Positions 1 through 6,429 of a stretch of 15,327 nucleotides of DNA are shown piece after piece. This stretch comes from Phycisphaerae bacterium SM23_33. GTDB taxonomy: Bacteria; Planctomycetota; Phycisphaerae; SM23-33. A program made the position numbers and the translations under genes. Below the pieces are notes generated by a model. It was not told the origin of the DNA, ran no database searches, and worked only from the letters and a program-made list of their open reading frames with translations. Position 1 is the first letter of the stretch, and each line of letters begins with the position of its first letter. The stretch covers positions 2,597 to 17,923 of the forward strand of contig LJUF01000106.1 of the NCBI GenBank assembly GCA_001303665.1. Reading direction: 5' to 3'.

Positions 1-516
1 TGCGGCGTACTGCGACCCGCAGAAGCCGCACATGGCGAAGTCCGCCATGGTGGTGTTGGGGCGGTCGTAGGGGATCCGCTTGATGATGCTGTAGCGCGGC
101 CCGCAGTTGGTGCAGTTGATGAACGGATAGTGGTATCGCGGGTCGGCCGGGTCGGCAAGCTCGCGCAGGCAGTCGCCGCAGGTGGCGGTGTCGACGGTGA
201 CCTGGGCGTCGGTGAGCTCTCCGCCGGCGCTGGGGCGGATTTCGAAGGCGTCTTCGCCGCTGACGGGGGCCAGCCGGCGGCGGCGGCATCGCCGGAGGTG
301 GGCCAGCGGAGGCAGCTCCGCCGGCAGCCGCCGGCAGAAGCTCTCCAGCTCGCCCGCCTTGCCCTGCACCTCGATCGTCGCCCCGGAGGCGTCGTTGATG
401 ACGAAGCCCGTCAGCCCCAGCGAGCGGGCCAGGCGATACACGTACGGGCGGAAGCCCACCCCCTGGACCTGCCCGGCCAGGTGCAGGCGAACGCGTTTCA
501 GTTCCTGTGCGGACAT
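1..516 (-). CDS. hypF: Carbamoyltransferase HypF, N-terminal part (runs off left edge)
   Basis: HypF makes the cyanide ligands of [NiFe] hydrogenase from carbamoyl phosphate, acting with HypE in the cytoplasm. Only the first 172 residues are in the window; the frame is open to base 1. Residues about 7-90 are the acylphosphatase domain, with the signature GQVQGVGFRPYVYRLA and a following FVINDASGATIEVQG strand. After residue 110 the first zinc-finger half appears: TCGDCLREL, then YPFINCTNCGPRYS, PYDRPNTTMADF and MCGFC, all typical of HypF. The YrdC-like and Kae1-like domains would lie beyond the edge. The ATG at 516 gives the usual short lead before the acylphosphatase motif. In-frame ATGs also exist at 540 and 585, and the latter lies just after a -10-like box, so the start is uncertain. 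No hydrogenase genes are visible here. The identification is firm. Confidence 0.93.
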   Translation of the reverse strand, partial: MSAQELKRVRLHLAGQVQGVGFRPYVYRLARSLGLTGFVINDASGATIEVQGKAGELESFCRRLPAELPPLAHLRRCRRRRLAPVSGEDAFEIRPSAGGELTDAQVTVDTATCGDCLRELADPADPRYHYPFINCTNCGPRYSIIKRIPYDRPNTTMADFAMCGFCGSQYAA

Positions 517-594
517 GTTGACACTGCCATCAAAGAACATTCTAGGCCTGCGGCACGGTGCATGGCATCGGCCCCGGCCGGCCATAGAAAGACC

Positions 595-624
595 AGTCTA
601 TCACCGCGGGGCCGGCCACGCGAA
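595..624 (-). promoter_or_regulatory. Possible promoter for hypF
   Basis: Read on the minus strand, a TAGACT box (600 to 595) lies nine bases before an in-frame ATG at 585. The -35 region is poor (TTCGCG at 18 bases spacing). The same TAGACT hexamer is used in front of purB. If this is the promoter, the message is leaderless and HypF starts 23 residues earlier than the family-based start at 516. Confidence 0.3.
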
Positions 625-683
625 ACGGTTTTCATGTTCCCGCCGGGCCTGCCTGCGCGGCCGCCCCGCAAGCGCCGGAAGGT

Positions 684-712
684 TTGACATCTCCGCCGCG
701 CCTCGGTACCAC
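684..712 (+). promoter_or_regulatory. Candidate sigma70-type promoter, leaderless configuration
   Basis: A perfect TTGACA (684-689) is followed after 17 bases by TACCAC (707-712), a weak -10. The ATG of the next gene is at 719, six bases past the -10, so transcription would start at or next to the start codon. No Shine-Dalgarno precedes this ATG, which agrees with a leaderless message. Confidence 0.45.
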
Positions 713-718
713 CTTGGC

Positions 719-1519
719 ATGCGAGCAGGCCGCGTCATTCGCCGGGCCCTGGGCGTCACCCTTGTGCTCCTGCTGCTGGCGGCGCTGGTCATCTACGGCA
801 TGATCTGCAGGATCCCCTCCCAGTACCGCCCGAGGCATCAGACCGTGGAGCAGCAGAAGGACGGCCGGGCCATGTTCGTCTCGCAAATCTTTGACTTCGG
901 CGAGAAGGCCGGCAAGGGCCAGCCGTTCACCTGGACCATCACCGCCGAGCATGCCAACATCTACCTGGGCTGCCTGGACGCCATCGCCTCGGTCTCCCAG
1001 GTCGAGCCGGTCCACCCCACCGCCAAGCTGGAACGGGCGGGGTTTCAAGGCCCGGCCGTGGCCATGGGCGACGGCGTCCTGACGCTGATGGTCAACGTCA
1101 GCCGATACAACAAGATCTTCAGCCTGGACGTGGCCTTCGATTTCGATGAGCAGGGCGACCTGACGGCCCGGCTGGCGGGCGTCCGCGTGGGGGTGATGCC
1201 GGTGCCGCAGAAGCTGGTGGACGAGAAGGTCGCCGAGGCCCGGGCGGCACTGGCCGGGCAGCTGGCCGAGGTCGAGAAGATGGGCGACGGCCGGATCGGG
1301 CCGCTGAAGGTCCGCCACGTGGCCGGGCTGCTCCGGGGCGTGCTGGGGATGATGAGCGGGCGGCACGTCCGCCCCGAGGTCGTCTGGCCGCAGGGCAATC
1401 ACCGCGTGCTCATCCGGCGGGTGGAGATCACCCGGGGCAGGCTGACCCTTCACGCCGTTCCGGCGGATCGCTTCCCCCGGTCAGCTCCCAGCACTCGCCA
1501 GCCAGCCGGCGGAGGGTGA
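719..1519 (+). CDS. Single-pass membrane-anchored protein of unknown function
   Basis: This is a 266-residue protein that I do not recognise with certainty. Residues 1-9 are basic and about 10-28 form one strongly hydrophobic helix (VTLVLLLLAALVIYGM), so it is probably an inner-membrane anchor with the rest in the periplasm. The body has alternating beta-type segments: WTITAEHANIYLG, then VAMGDGVLTLMVNVSRYN, then FDEQGDLTARLAGVRVGVMPVPQKL, then an amphipathic helix. That order (helix binding the lip of a sheet, strands, a G-x-MPVP turn) recalls YpmS/DUF2140-like or lipid-binding barrel proteins, but this is a weak resemblance. The ATG at 719 was chosen because the signal-anchor starts there and a promoter lies directly in front; the frame stays open far upstream without coding character. 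Its last 92 bases overlap the convergent gene ending at 1428; the last ~17 residues look like unstructured tail. Confidence 0.7.
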   Translation: MRAGRVIRRALGVTLVLLLLAALVIYGMICRIPSQYRPRHQTVEQQKDGRAMFVSQIFDFGEKAGKGQPFTWTITAEHANIYLGCLDAIASVSQVEPVHPTAKLERAGFQGPAVAMGDGVLTLMVNVSRYNKIFSLDVAFDFDEQGDLTARLAGVRVGVMPVPQKLVDEKVAEARAALAGQLAEVEKMGDGRIGPLKVRHVAGLLRGVLGMMSGRHVRPEVVWPQGNHRVLIRRVEITRGRLTLHAVPADRFPRSAPSTRQPAGGG

Positions 1520-1826
1520 ACCGCCCCCTGACCTTTTCTCCGGCCAGCTCGAAGCTCCATTCGTCCTGGCCCCGGATCAGGATGCGGCACTGGCCGCGGT
1601 CGGCGATGCGGACGCTGCCGCGGCCGCCGCTGACCGGGCCCTCGTAGCTCAGATACGCCCGGCGGTGGTCGGGCAGGGCCCGGGCCGGCAGGACCTGGCC
1701 GGCGGCCAGACCCGACGGCAGCCGCTCCAGATGCCAGGTGGCCAGGGCCTCGCCCGCCTCCAGCATCAGGTCGTAGTGCGAGCCTTCGCCGGTGTTGTGG
1801 AATTGGATGACAAAGCGCCGCCGCAT
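1428..1826 (-). CDS. Stand-alone LigD 3'-phosphoesterase-like domain protein
   Basis: A 132-residue protein made almost wholly of the DNA ligase D N-terminal (3'-phosphoesterase) fold. In LigD that module trims 3'-phosphate and ribonucleoside ends during non-homologous end joining. Visible motifs are RFVIQFHNT (His10), SHYDLMLEAG (His17, Asp19), DHRRAYLSYEGPVSGGRG (His54, Tyr58) and a final FELAGEKVRGRFTLRRL. Compared with the LigD phosphoesterase, His, His, Asp, His and Tyr positions are kept, but the arginine two after the Asp (HYDLRLE in LigD) is Met21. Planctomycetes commonly carry such short proteins annotated as DNA polymerase/ligase N-terminal domain; their activity is unproven. No ligase, polymerase or Ku gene is near. 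It is divergent from the TPR lipoprotein and converges on the 719 gene. A -10-like box sits eight bases before the ATG, with no Shine-Dalgarno. Confidence 0.85.
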   Translation of the reverse strand: MRRRFVIQFHNTGEGSHYDLMLEAGEALATWHLERLPSGLAAGQVLPARALPDHRRAYLSYEGPVSGGRGSVRIADRGQCRILIRGQDEWSFELAGEKVRGRFTLRRLAGECWELTGGSDPPERREGSACPG

Positions 1827-1830
1827 CCCG

Positions 1831-1863
1831 TATCATGATAGCGGCCTGGCGGGCGTTGGACAG
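1831..1863 (-). promoter_or_regulatory. Candidate promoter with palindromic -10 (TATCATGATA)
   Basis: On the minus strand CTGTCC (1863-1858), 17 bases and TATCAT (1840-1835) stand just before the ATG at 1826 of the LigD-like gene. The perfect 10-base palindrome TATCATGATA at 1831-1840 reads the same on both strands, so it could also serve as -10 for the divergent lipoprotein gene at 1901. The AT-rich palindrome stands out in this GC-rich context. Confidence 0.4.
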
Positions 1864-1900
1864 GGCCGGGCCATTGGGAGAAAGCTGCGGGAGCGGGACC

Positions 1901-2275
1901 ATGAAACGCACGGCCGTAGCGGGTTTGGGGATCTGGGTGGCGGTGACGGCGCTGGCGGGCTGCGGCACGCCCAGCACCGAGGCGCTGGTCGAGCAGGGGA
2001 TCACCTACTTCCAGGTCGGCCGGTTGGACCAGGCCGAGACCACCCTCAAGCGGGCGCTGGACCAGAACCCCTCCGACCCCGACGCCCTCTTCTACATGGG
2101 CCGCATCTGCGACCTCAAGGGGCTCCAAGAGCGGGCCATGTACTATTACCAGTGCTGCATGGACGCCGACCCCAGCTACGTCGCCGCCCAGAAGCACCTG
2201 CTCGAGGCCCAGCGCCAACTCGGCCCGGCCGGCCAGGCCCTTCGCTTCATCCCCGACCTGCCACAGCAGGACTGA
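1901..2275 (+). CDS. Small TPR-repeat lipoprotein
   Basis: The 124-residue product begins with a short lipoprotein signal (MKRTAVAGLGIWVAVTALAGC); the lipobox LAGC places the lipidated cysteine at residue 21. The mature part is two to three tetratricopeptide repeats: EALVEQGITYFQVGRLDQAE with TTLKRALDQNPSDPDALFYM, then GRICDLKGLQERAMYYYQCC with MDADPSYVAAQKHLLEAQRQL. TPRs are helical protein-binding scaffolds, so a role as an envelope-anchored adaptor is inferred; the partner is unknown. The ATG at 1901 is preferred to an earlier in-frame ATG at 1835 because it starts the signal peptide and has a purine-rich GGGAG/GAGCGGG stretch upstream. The GIDE-domain gene follows 78 bases later on the same strand and may be co-transcribed. 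Confidence 0.85.
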   Translation: MKRTAVAGLGIWVAVTALAGCGTPSTEALVEQGITYFQVGRLDQAETTLKRALDQNPSDPDALFYMGRICDLKGLQERAMYYYQCCMDADPSYVAAQKHLLEAQRQLGPAGQALRFIPDLPQQD

Positions 2276-2353
2276 GCGCGGATCCGAAAGTGCCGGGTGG
2301 TGCCGGGGCCGGCCGTCGCGACAAGGCGTTGGCACAGGCAGGAGCTGTCGGAC

Positions 2354-3121
2354 ATGCCGCTGTACATCCTTGCCGGCGCCCTGATCGTCGTCGGGGCGAT
2401 CTTGTTCGTGGAAGGACTCCGCCGGGCCCGGCTGCGGCGGCGGATCGCACAGACGCCGACGACGCCGATCCGGCACTTGGTGCAGAACCAGTTCGCCGAG
2501 ATCGTCGGGCGGATCTCCTGCGCCGGGTCGCTGAAGACCCCCGACGGCGACGTGCCCTGCGTGTACTACCACTACGAGCTGGAGCGCGCCTCACGCGGCA
2601 GCGACACCGGACCCAGTTGGGAGACGATGGACCGTCGCGAGCAGCGGACGGCGTTCAGGCTGACCGACGCCTCCGGGAGCATCGAGGTGGACCCGGCCGG
2701 GGCGCGGATCGACGCTCCGGCGGTCGTCGATCGGGCCGTCGAGGCCGGGGAGCAGCTTCCCTTCGGGGCGGAGAACGTGGTGCAGACCCCGGTGGGCCCC
2801 GCCGAGGAACTGCTCCACAAGGGGCTCACCAAGCTGGCTGAGAAACTGGCCGCGGGCGGGGATGCGAAGCTCGGCAACCAGCGGATCCGGGTCACCGCCC
2901 TGCCGGTCGACCGCGATGCCTACGTCCTCTGCACCGTCCAGCGGAGGCCGGACGGCTCGCTGCGGGCCGTCAAGGGATCGAACCCGTTCTTCATCTCAAC
3001 GAAGAGCGAGCGGGAGCTGCTTGGCGGGCTCGGCCGCGGCTCGCGGACCTTGCGCATCCTCGGGCCCGTCCTGGTGGCCCTGGGTATCGGGGTGATCGCG
3101 GCCGCGCGAGCGTGGCTGTAG
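2354..3121 (+). CDS. GIDE-domain membrane protein
   Basis: A 255-residue protein with a hydrophobic helix at each end (about 4-20 and 234-252) and a soluble central region. The middle shows the GIDE pattern known from the eukaryotic mitochondrial E3 ligase MULAN/MAPL and from many bacterial proteins: VGRISCAGSLKTPDGDVPCV, YYHYELER, then FRLTDASGSIEVDPAGARID, and near the end SNPFFISTKSERELLGGLG. No RING finger is present, so ubiquitin ligase activity is not suggested; bacterial GIDE proteins have no settled function. The ATG at 2354 is supported by AGGAG nine bases upstream and by the start of the first membrane helix; an ATG at 2297 would add a non-hydrophobic lead. A run of GC hairpins follows the stop codon. 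Confidence 0.8.
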   Translation: MPLYILAGALIVVGAILFVEGLRRARLRRRIAQTPTTPIRHLVQNQFAEIVGRISCAGSLKTPDGDVPCVYYHYELERASRGSDTGPSWETMDRREQRTAFRLTDASGSIEVDPAGARIDAPAVVDRAVEAGEQLPFGAENVVQTPVGPAEELLHKGLTKLAEKLAAGGDAKLGNQRIRVTALPVDRDAYVLCTVQRRPDGSLRAVKGSNPFFISTKSERELLGGLGRGSRTLRILGPVLVALGIGVIAAARAWL

Positions 3122-3175
3122 CCGGGCGCCCTGGCCCGAAAACGGCATGAACCGCAGAGCCGAAGGCCCCCGCGC

Positions 3176-3275
3176 GGGCCCGAAGGGCCCCCCGCCAGGG
3201 GCCCCAAGGGCCTGCGGGGCACAAAGAAGCCTGTAGGGCGGGACGCCCCGTGGGGGCAGGCCTCGCAGTCCCGCC
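3176..3275. repeat. Cluster of GC-rich hairpins, possible terminator
   Basis: GGGCCC-GAA-GGGCCC occurs at 3176-3190, with more GGGGCCCC elements to about 3215. A second, nested structure lies at 3237-3275: GGCGGGAC (3237-3244) pairs exactly with GTCCCGCC (3268-3275) and encloses GCCCC-GTG-GGGGC. There is no T-run after either. They may end transcription of the GIDE gene or be a palindromic repeat unit. Confidence 0.4.
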
Positions 3276-3337
3276 TTCCACTCTCCATATTCTTCGGCGG
3301 TCGTCTTCTGGTCAGGCCTGGACTGGCATAGGGCTAA

Positions 3338-3559
3338 CTTGGGGAATGGATTAACGGCCCGGGTGGAATCGTTACGTCAGGAACGGTGGCGCCCGGCTGG
3401 GAGAACAGGCCGGCTGTGGGGCTGCAAGCCCCGCAGATCAGGTTCATCGGTGCCGATGGCAAGGAGCGGCCGCTGGGCGTCGCCGCCGACTGGATCAGCG
3501 TCATGGGTTTCGTGGAGTCGAAGGGGCAGGAATGCTGCCCGCAAACCGATCCAGGTTGA
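3338..3559 (+). other. ATG-less open frame with protein-like composition, possible gene remnant
   Basis: Between a TAA at 3335 and a TGA ending at 3559 this frame stays open for 73 codons and reads with plausible protein texture, for example GIVTSGTVAPGW, VGLQAPQIRFIG, ADGKERPLGVAADWISVMGF and a final CCPQTDPG. There is no ATG before mid-frame (within ISVMGF) and no ribosome binding site. It could be the tail of a lost gene. I recognise no family. The rest of 3122-3760 shows only hairpins and an orphan anchor sequence. Confidence 0.25.
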
Positions 3560-3615
3560 GTGAGAGTCTCAACCGGCCTCAGGGTCAGGAAGTCCCCCGT
3601 GAGGCGCAAAGGAAA

Positions 3616-3640
3616 CGGGTGGGCCTGGAGGCCCGCCCGG
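3616..3640 (-). terminator. Hairpin terminator candidate for the minus strand
   Basis: CGGGTGGGCCT-GG-AGGCCCGCCCG forms a stem of about 11 pairs with one G-T pair. Read on the minus strand it is followed by GTTTCCTTTG, a short pyrimidine-rich run. It lies 26 bases beyond the stop at 3666 and so fits the end of the former minus-strand exported-protein gene(s). Confidence 0.5.
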
Positions 3641-3665
3641 ATTCGGCCTTCATCGGCTGATGCGC

Positions 3666-3761
3666 TCACCCGCGCCGGCGGCGAAGGATCAGGGCTATCC
3701 CGCCCAGGCCCAACAGGGCTAGCGCGGCGGGCCTGCCCGCCGAAGCCCGCCGCCGACGCCA
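3666..3761 (-). pseudogene. Orphan PEP-CTERM-like C-terminal tail
   Basis: In a frame different from its upstream neighbour, the minus strand encodes GRPAALALLGLGGIALILRR followed by RRG and a TGA at 3668-3666. This is a complete hydrophobic helix plus Arg cluster like the end of a PEP-CTERM/planctomycete exported protein. Nothing convincing precedes it: the stop codon of the dockerin fragment is at 3764-3766. It seems to be the last ~30 codons of another such gene, left behind by deletion or recombination. The terminator-like hairpin at 3616-3640 is placed as expected for this end. Confidence 0.4.
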
Positions 3762-3763
3762 GT

Positions 3764-4426
3764 CTACCCGTTGGGCCGGCGCCGCAGTACTGGCCCGAGT
3801 CCGGCGATCAGCAACACGGCGAAGGCGGGCTCGGGAATGCGGGTGCCATCGCAGCCGCTCTGGTAATTCAGCGACCAGTTGTTGTAGTCCAAACCGTCCA
3901 CCATGGTGTCGCCGTTGTAGTCGGCTTCCAGCCAGGTCATGCCTGCCATCCGGCAATGCCCGGACCAGGAGTTGTAGTCCAGGCCGTCCACGCAGCCGTC
4001 CAGGTTGGCGTCGCCGAGATAGGCGGCCTGGAGCAGCAGTCGGTCGGGCTGGTAGAGCGGCGCCAGGGCCAGGTGGCCCAAGTCCGGGTCCAGCAGCTTC
4101 GCGAACTGGCCGGTGAGTGATGCGCACTCGACGATGGCGAACTGATCCCCCAGGTCGAGCATGAAGCCGTCCACAAGGGTGACTTCCAGTGTCCCGGCCA
4201 GCGTGGCGGCCCCAGTTACCTGGAGCCGTCCGAATCCCTCGTCGGGGATGAGCCCGCCCAGCTCCACAGCCAGGTGGGCCTGCGGCCCGAGTTCGATCAG
4301 GTCGCCCGCGACCTCGAAGGTGCTGCCTTTCCCGATGGAAAGCAGCCCCTCGTTCTGGAACGGTCCGACGGGCTCGACGAGGATCGCCCCGCCGCGGCCT
4401 GGGCGACTGCCGGCGGTGCGGTTGAG
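3764..4426 (-). pseudogene. 5'-truncated dockerin/PEP-CTERM exported protein gene
   Basis: About 220 codons of good coding character on the minus strand make the C-terminal part of a planctomycete exported protein. In order: autotransporter-like strand repeats (GPFQNEGLLSIGKGSTFEVA, then GRLQVTGAATLAGTLEVTLV), a region ending LGDQFAIVE and LAPLYQPDRLLLQA, two dockerin-like calcium loops (GDANLDGCVDGLDYNSWS and NGDTMVDGLDYNNWSLNY), and a PEP-CTERM tail (IPEPAFAVLLIAGLGPVLRR, then RPNG). The normal N-terminus, including a signal peptide, is missing: upstream the frame runs into the purB promoter and then antisense to purB. An in-frame ATG at 4480 exists but gives no signal peptide. The exact break is uncertain (about 4400-4440). 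I infer loss of the 5' part by deletion or rearrangement. Confidence 0.65.
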
Positions 4427-4439
4427 GGGCTGACAAGCG

Positions 4440-4468
4440 CTGACAACGGGCGGCAAAGCTGGTAGACT
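4440..4468 (+). promoter_or_regulatory. purB promoter, leaderless configuration
   Basis: CTGACA (4440-4445), a 17-base spacer and TAGACT (4463-4468) make a good sigma70-type promoter. The purB ATG follows ten bases after the -10, so the transcript should begin within a few bases of the start codon. No Shine-Dalgarno is present. Confidence 0.6.
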
Positions 4469-4478
4469 CTGCGGCGTC

Positions 4479-5912
4479 ATGGGCCGCGAGCATGAGGAAT
4501 ATGAAAGCCCGCTGGCGGAGCGGTACGCCGGGCAGGCGATGCGGCGGCTGTTCGGCCCGCAGCGGAAGTATTCGACGTGGCGGCGGCTGTGGCTGGCGCT
4601 GGCGGAGGCCCAGCAGAAGCAGGGGCTGGAGATCACCGACCAGCAGCTCAAGGAGATGGCCGACCACCTGGACGATATCGACTTCGAGGCGGCGGCCAGG
4701 TACGAGAAGCAGTTCCGCCACGACGTGGTGGCGCACATTCACGCCTTCGGCGACGCGGCCCCGTCGGCCAGGGGCATCATCCACCTGGGCGCGACCAGCC
4801 AGCTCGTCGGCGACAACACCGACCTGATTCTGATGCGGGAGGGGATGGACATCCTGGTCGGGCACCTGGCCAACGTCATTGACAGGCTGGGGGAGTTCGC
4901 GGCGAAGTACCGCGACCTGCCGTGCCTGGCCTTCACGCACTTCCAGCCGGCGCAGCTGACCACCGTGGGCAAGCGGGCGACGCTGTGGTGCTACGACTTC
5001 ATCACCGACCTCCAGGAGTTGGAGCACCGCCTGAGCCGGCTGGCCTTCCGCTCGATCAAGGGCGCCAGCGGCACGCAGGCGAGCTTCCTGGCCCTGTTCG
5101 ACGGGGACCACGGCAAGGTCCGGGCCCTGGAGCGGATGGTGGCCGAGAAGATGGGCTTCGACCGCATCGTGCCCGTGGCCGGCCAGACCCACTCGCGCAA
5201 GGCCGACGCCCAGGTGGCCGCGGCCCTGGCCGGCATCGGCGCCAGCGTGCACAAGTTCTGCAACGACGTCCGGCTGCTGTCCAACCTCAAGGAGATCGAG
5301 GAGCCTTTCGAGCAGGCCCAGGTCGGCTCCAGCTCCATGGCGTACAAGCGCAACCCCATGCGCTGCGAGCGGGCCACCGGGCTGGCGCGCTTCCTGATGG
5401 ACGTGTGCGCCTCTCCGCTGCACACCGCCGCGGAGCAGTGGCTGGAGCGGACGCTGGACGATTCGTCGAACCGCCGGCTGGCGGTTCCGGAGGCCTTCCT
5501 GGCCGCCGACGGCGTGCTGCGGATCGTGCTGAACGTCACGGCTGGGCTGGTGGTGCACGAAGGGCCCATCGCCGCGCACGTGGCGGCGGAGCTTCCCTTC
5601 ATGGCCACCGAGAACATCCTGATGGCGGCGGTCAAGGCCGGCGGCGACCGCCAGGACCTGCACGAGCGGCTGCGCCAGCACTCGCTGGCCGCGGCCGAGC
5701 AGGTTAAGGTCCACGGCCGGCCGAACGACCTCATCGCCCGCCTGAAGGCCGACGAGGCCCTCGCCGCCGTGGACATCGATGCGGTGCTCGAGCCGGCCGC
5801 GTTCATCGGCCGGGCGCCCCAGCAGGTGGACGATTTCCTCAGCGCGTGGGTCGAGCCCGTGCGCCGGCGGTACAAGCACAAGCTGGGTGAGACTGCGGAG
5901 TTGGATGTGTGA
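4479..5912 (+). CDS. purB: Adenylosuccinate lyase
   Basis: PurB cleaves adenylosuccinate to AMP and SAICAR to AICAR, releasing fumarate, in purine synthesis; the enzyme is a cytoplasmic homotetramer. The 477-residue product has the fumarase/aspartase superfamily signature GSSSMAYKRNPMRCE (residues 284-298), the mobile catalytic-serine loop. The catalytic histidine of THFQPAQLTTVGKR is His154, and RHDVVAHIHAFG (80-91) and HLGATSQLVGDNTDL (102-116) form the other substrate-binding regions. The C-terminal LPFMATENILMAAVKAGG and GRAPQQVDDFL segments are also typical. Overall it resembles the animal ADSL type (longer, ~480 residues, with this C-terminus) more than the short B. subtilis type. The ATG at 4479 matches the family N-terminus (SPLAERYA) and follows a promoter directly. 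The stop overlaps the next gene by one base (TGATG). Confidence 0.96.
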   Translation: MGREHEEYESPLAERYAGQAMRRLFGPQRKYSTWRRLWLALAEAQQKQGLEITDQQLKEMADHLDDIDFEAAARYEKQFRHDVVAHIHAFGDAAPSARGIIHLGATSQLVGDNTDLILMREGMDILVGHLANVIDRLGEFAAKYRDLPCLAFTHFQPAQLTTVGKRATLWCYDFITDLQELEHRLSRLAFRSIKGASGTQASFLALFDGDHGKVRALERMVAEKMGFDRIVPVAGQTHSRKADAQVAAALAGIGASVHKFCNDVRLLSNLKEIEEPFEQAQVGSSSMAYKRNPMRCERATGLARFLMDVCASPLHTAAEQWLERTLDDSSNRRLAVPEAFLAADGVLRIVLNVTAGLVVHEGPIAAHVAAELPFMATENILMAAVKAGGDRQDLHERLRQHSLAAAEQVKVHGRPNDLIARLKADEALAAVDIDAVLEPAAFIGRAPQQVDDFLSAWVEPVRRRYKHKLGETAELDV

Positions 5913-6424
5913 TGAGCCAGGCGTCCAGACGTTCGATGTACTCCCTCCTTTCCAATGAAGAGGTTCGGGCGGCCTTGCAGGCGGTGCGGATGCTGGCCGG
6001 GCTTGTTCTGGGGGGGTTGGTGCTGGTGGTGGTGCTGGGGGCGGCGGGCGTGGCGGTGCGGCTTCTGCGGCCGGTGGACGGTCACATGGGCCCGATCGTG
6101 CTGGCGGGGACCGTCGGTTTCCTTCTGCTGGCCGGGGCGATAGTCGTGCTGGAGGTCTCCGGCCGGCGGGCCGGGAGGGCGCAGACGCTGGAGCGGGCGG
6201 TTCTGGCGTACCGGGGGGGCTGCGCGGTCGGCGGGGGGCTGAACTTCCTGGGCGGGGTCGTCACCGTCATCGTGATTTTCGCCAACGGCGTGTCGGGGGG
6301 GCTGTGGGTGCCGGCGGTGCTGGTGCTGGCCCTCAACAGCCTGGGCCTGGTGCTGGCGGTGCCGCGGCTGAAGCACATTCGCAGGCTGCACTACAGCCCC
6401 ACGCTGCCGGTCACGCGGGTGTAA
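5912..6424 (+). CDS. Four-helix integral membrane protein of unknown function
   Basis: A 170-residue protein with about four membrane helices (residues 28-50, 61-81, 103-123 and 131-151) and a basic C-terminal tail (PRLKHIRRLHYSP). The N-terminal 25 residues are soluble and polar (MYSLLSNEEVRAALQAVR). No enzymatic motif is visible and I recognise no family. The ATG at 5912 overlaps the purB stop codon (TGATG), a sign of translational coupling; a GTG one codon earlier in frame (5909) is an alternative. A palindromic repeat element begins six bases after the stop, separating it from the convergent murD. Confidence 0.75.
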   Translation: MSQASRRSMYSLLSNEEVRAALQAVRMLAGLVLGGLVLVVVLGAAGVAVRLLRPVDGHMGPIVLAGTVGFLLLAGAIVVLEVSGRRAGRAQTLERAVLAYRGGCAVGGGLNFLGGVVTVIVIFANGVSGGLWVPAVLVLALNSLGLVLAVPRLKHIRRLHYSPTLPVTRV

Positions 6425-6429
6425 GACAA

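Noticed and set aside
130..687. Plus-strand frame opposite hypF
   Set aside because: The minus strand encodes the HypF acylphosphatase and zinc-finger motifs; the plus frame has no recognisable features.
1792..2841. A 349-codon plus-strand frame across the lipoprotein and GIDE genes
   Set aside because: It is the Arg/Gly/Pro-rich second frame of two better supported genes with lipobox, TPR and GIDE motifs.
3237..3275. Nested hairpin as a structured RNA or riboswitch
   Set aside because: The pairing is real but short, GC-rich DNA makes such stems often, and no known riboswitch core or downstream gene is present; kept only as a hairpin cluster.
3122..3760. CRISPR array or tandem repeats in the hairpin-rich gap
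   Set aside because: No regularly spaced identical units were found; only palindromes and gene remnants.
3666..5879. A 737-codon minus-strand open frame across purB
   Set aside because: It is antisense to the clearly real purB, with composition produced by high third-position GC. Only its last ~30 codons (orphan anchor tail) are kept as a remnant.
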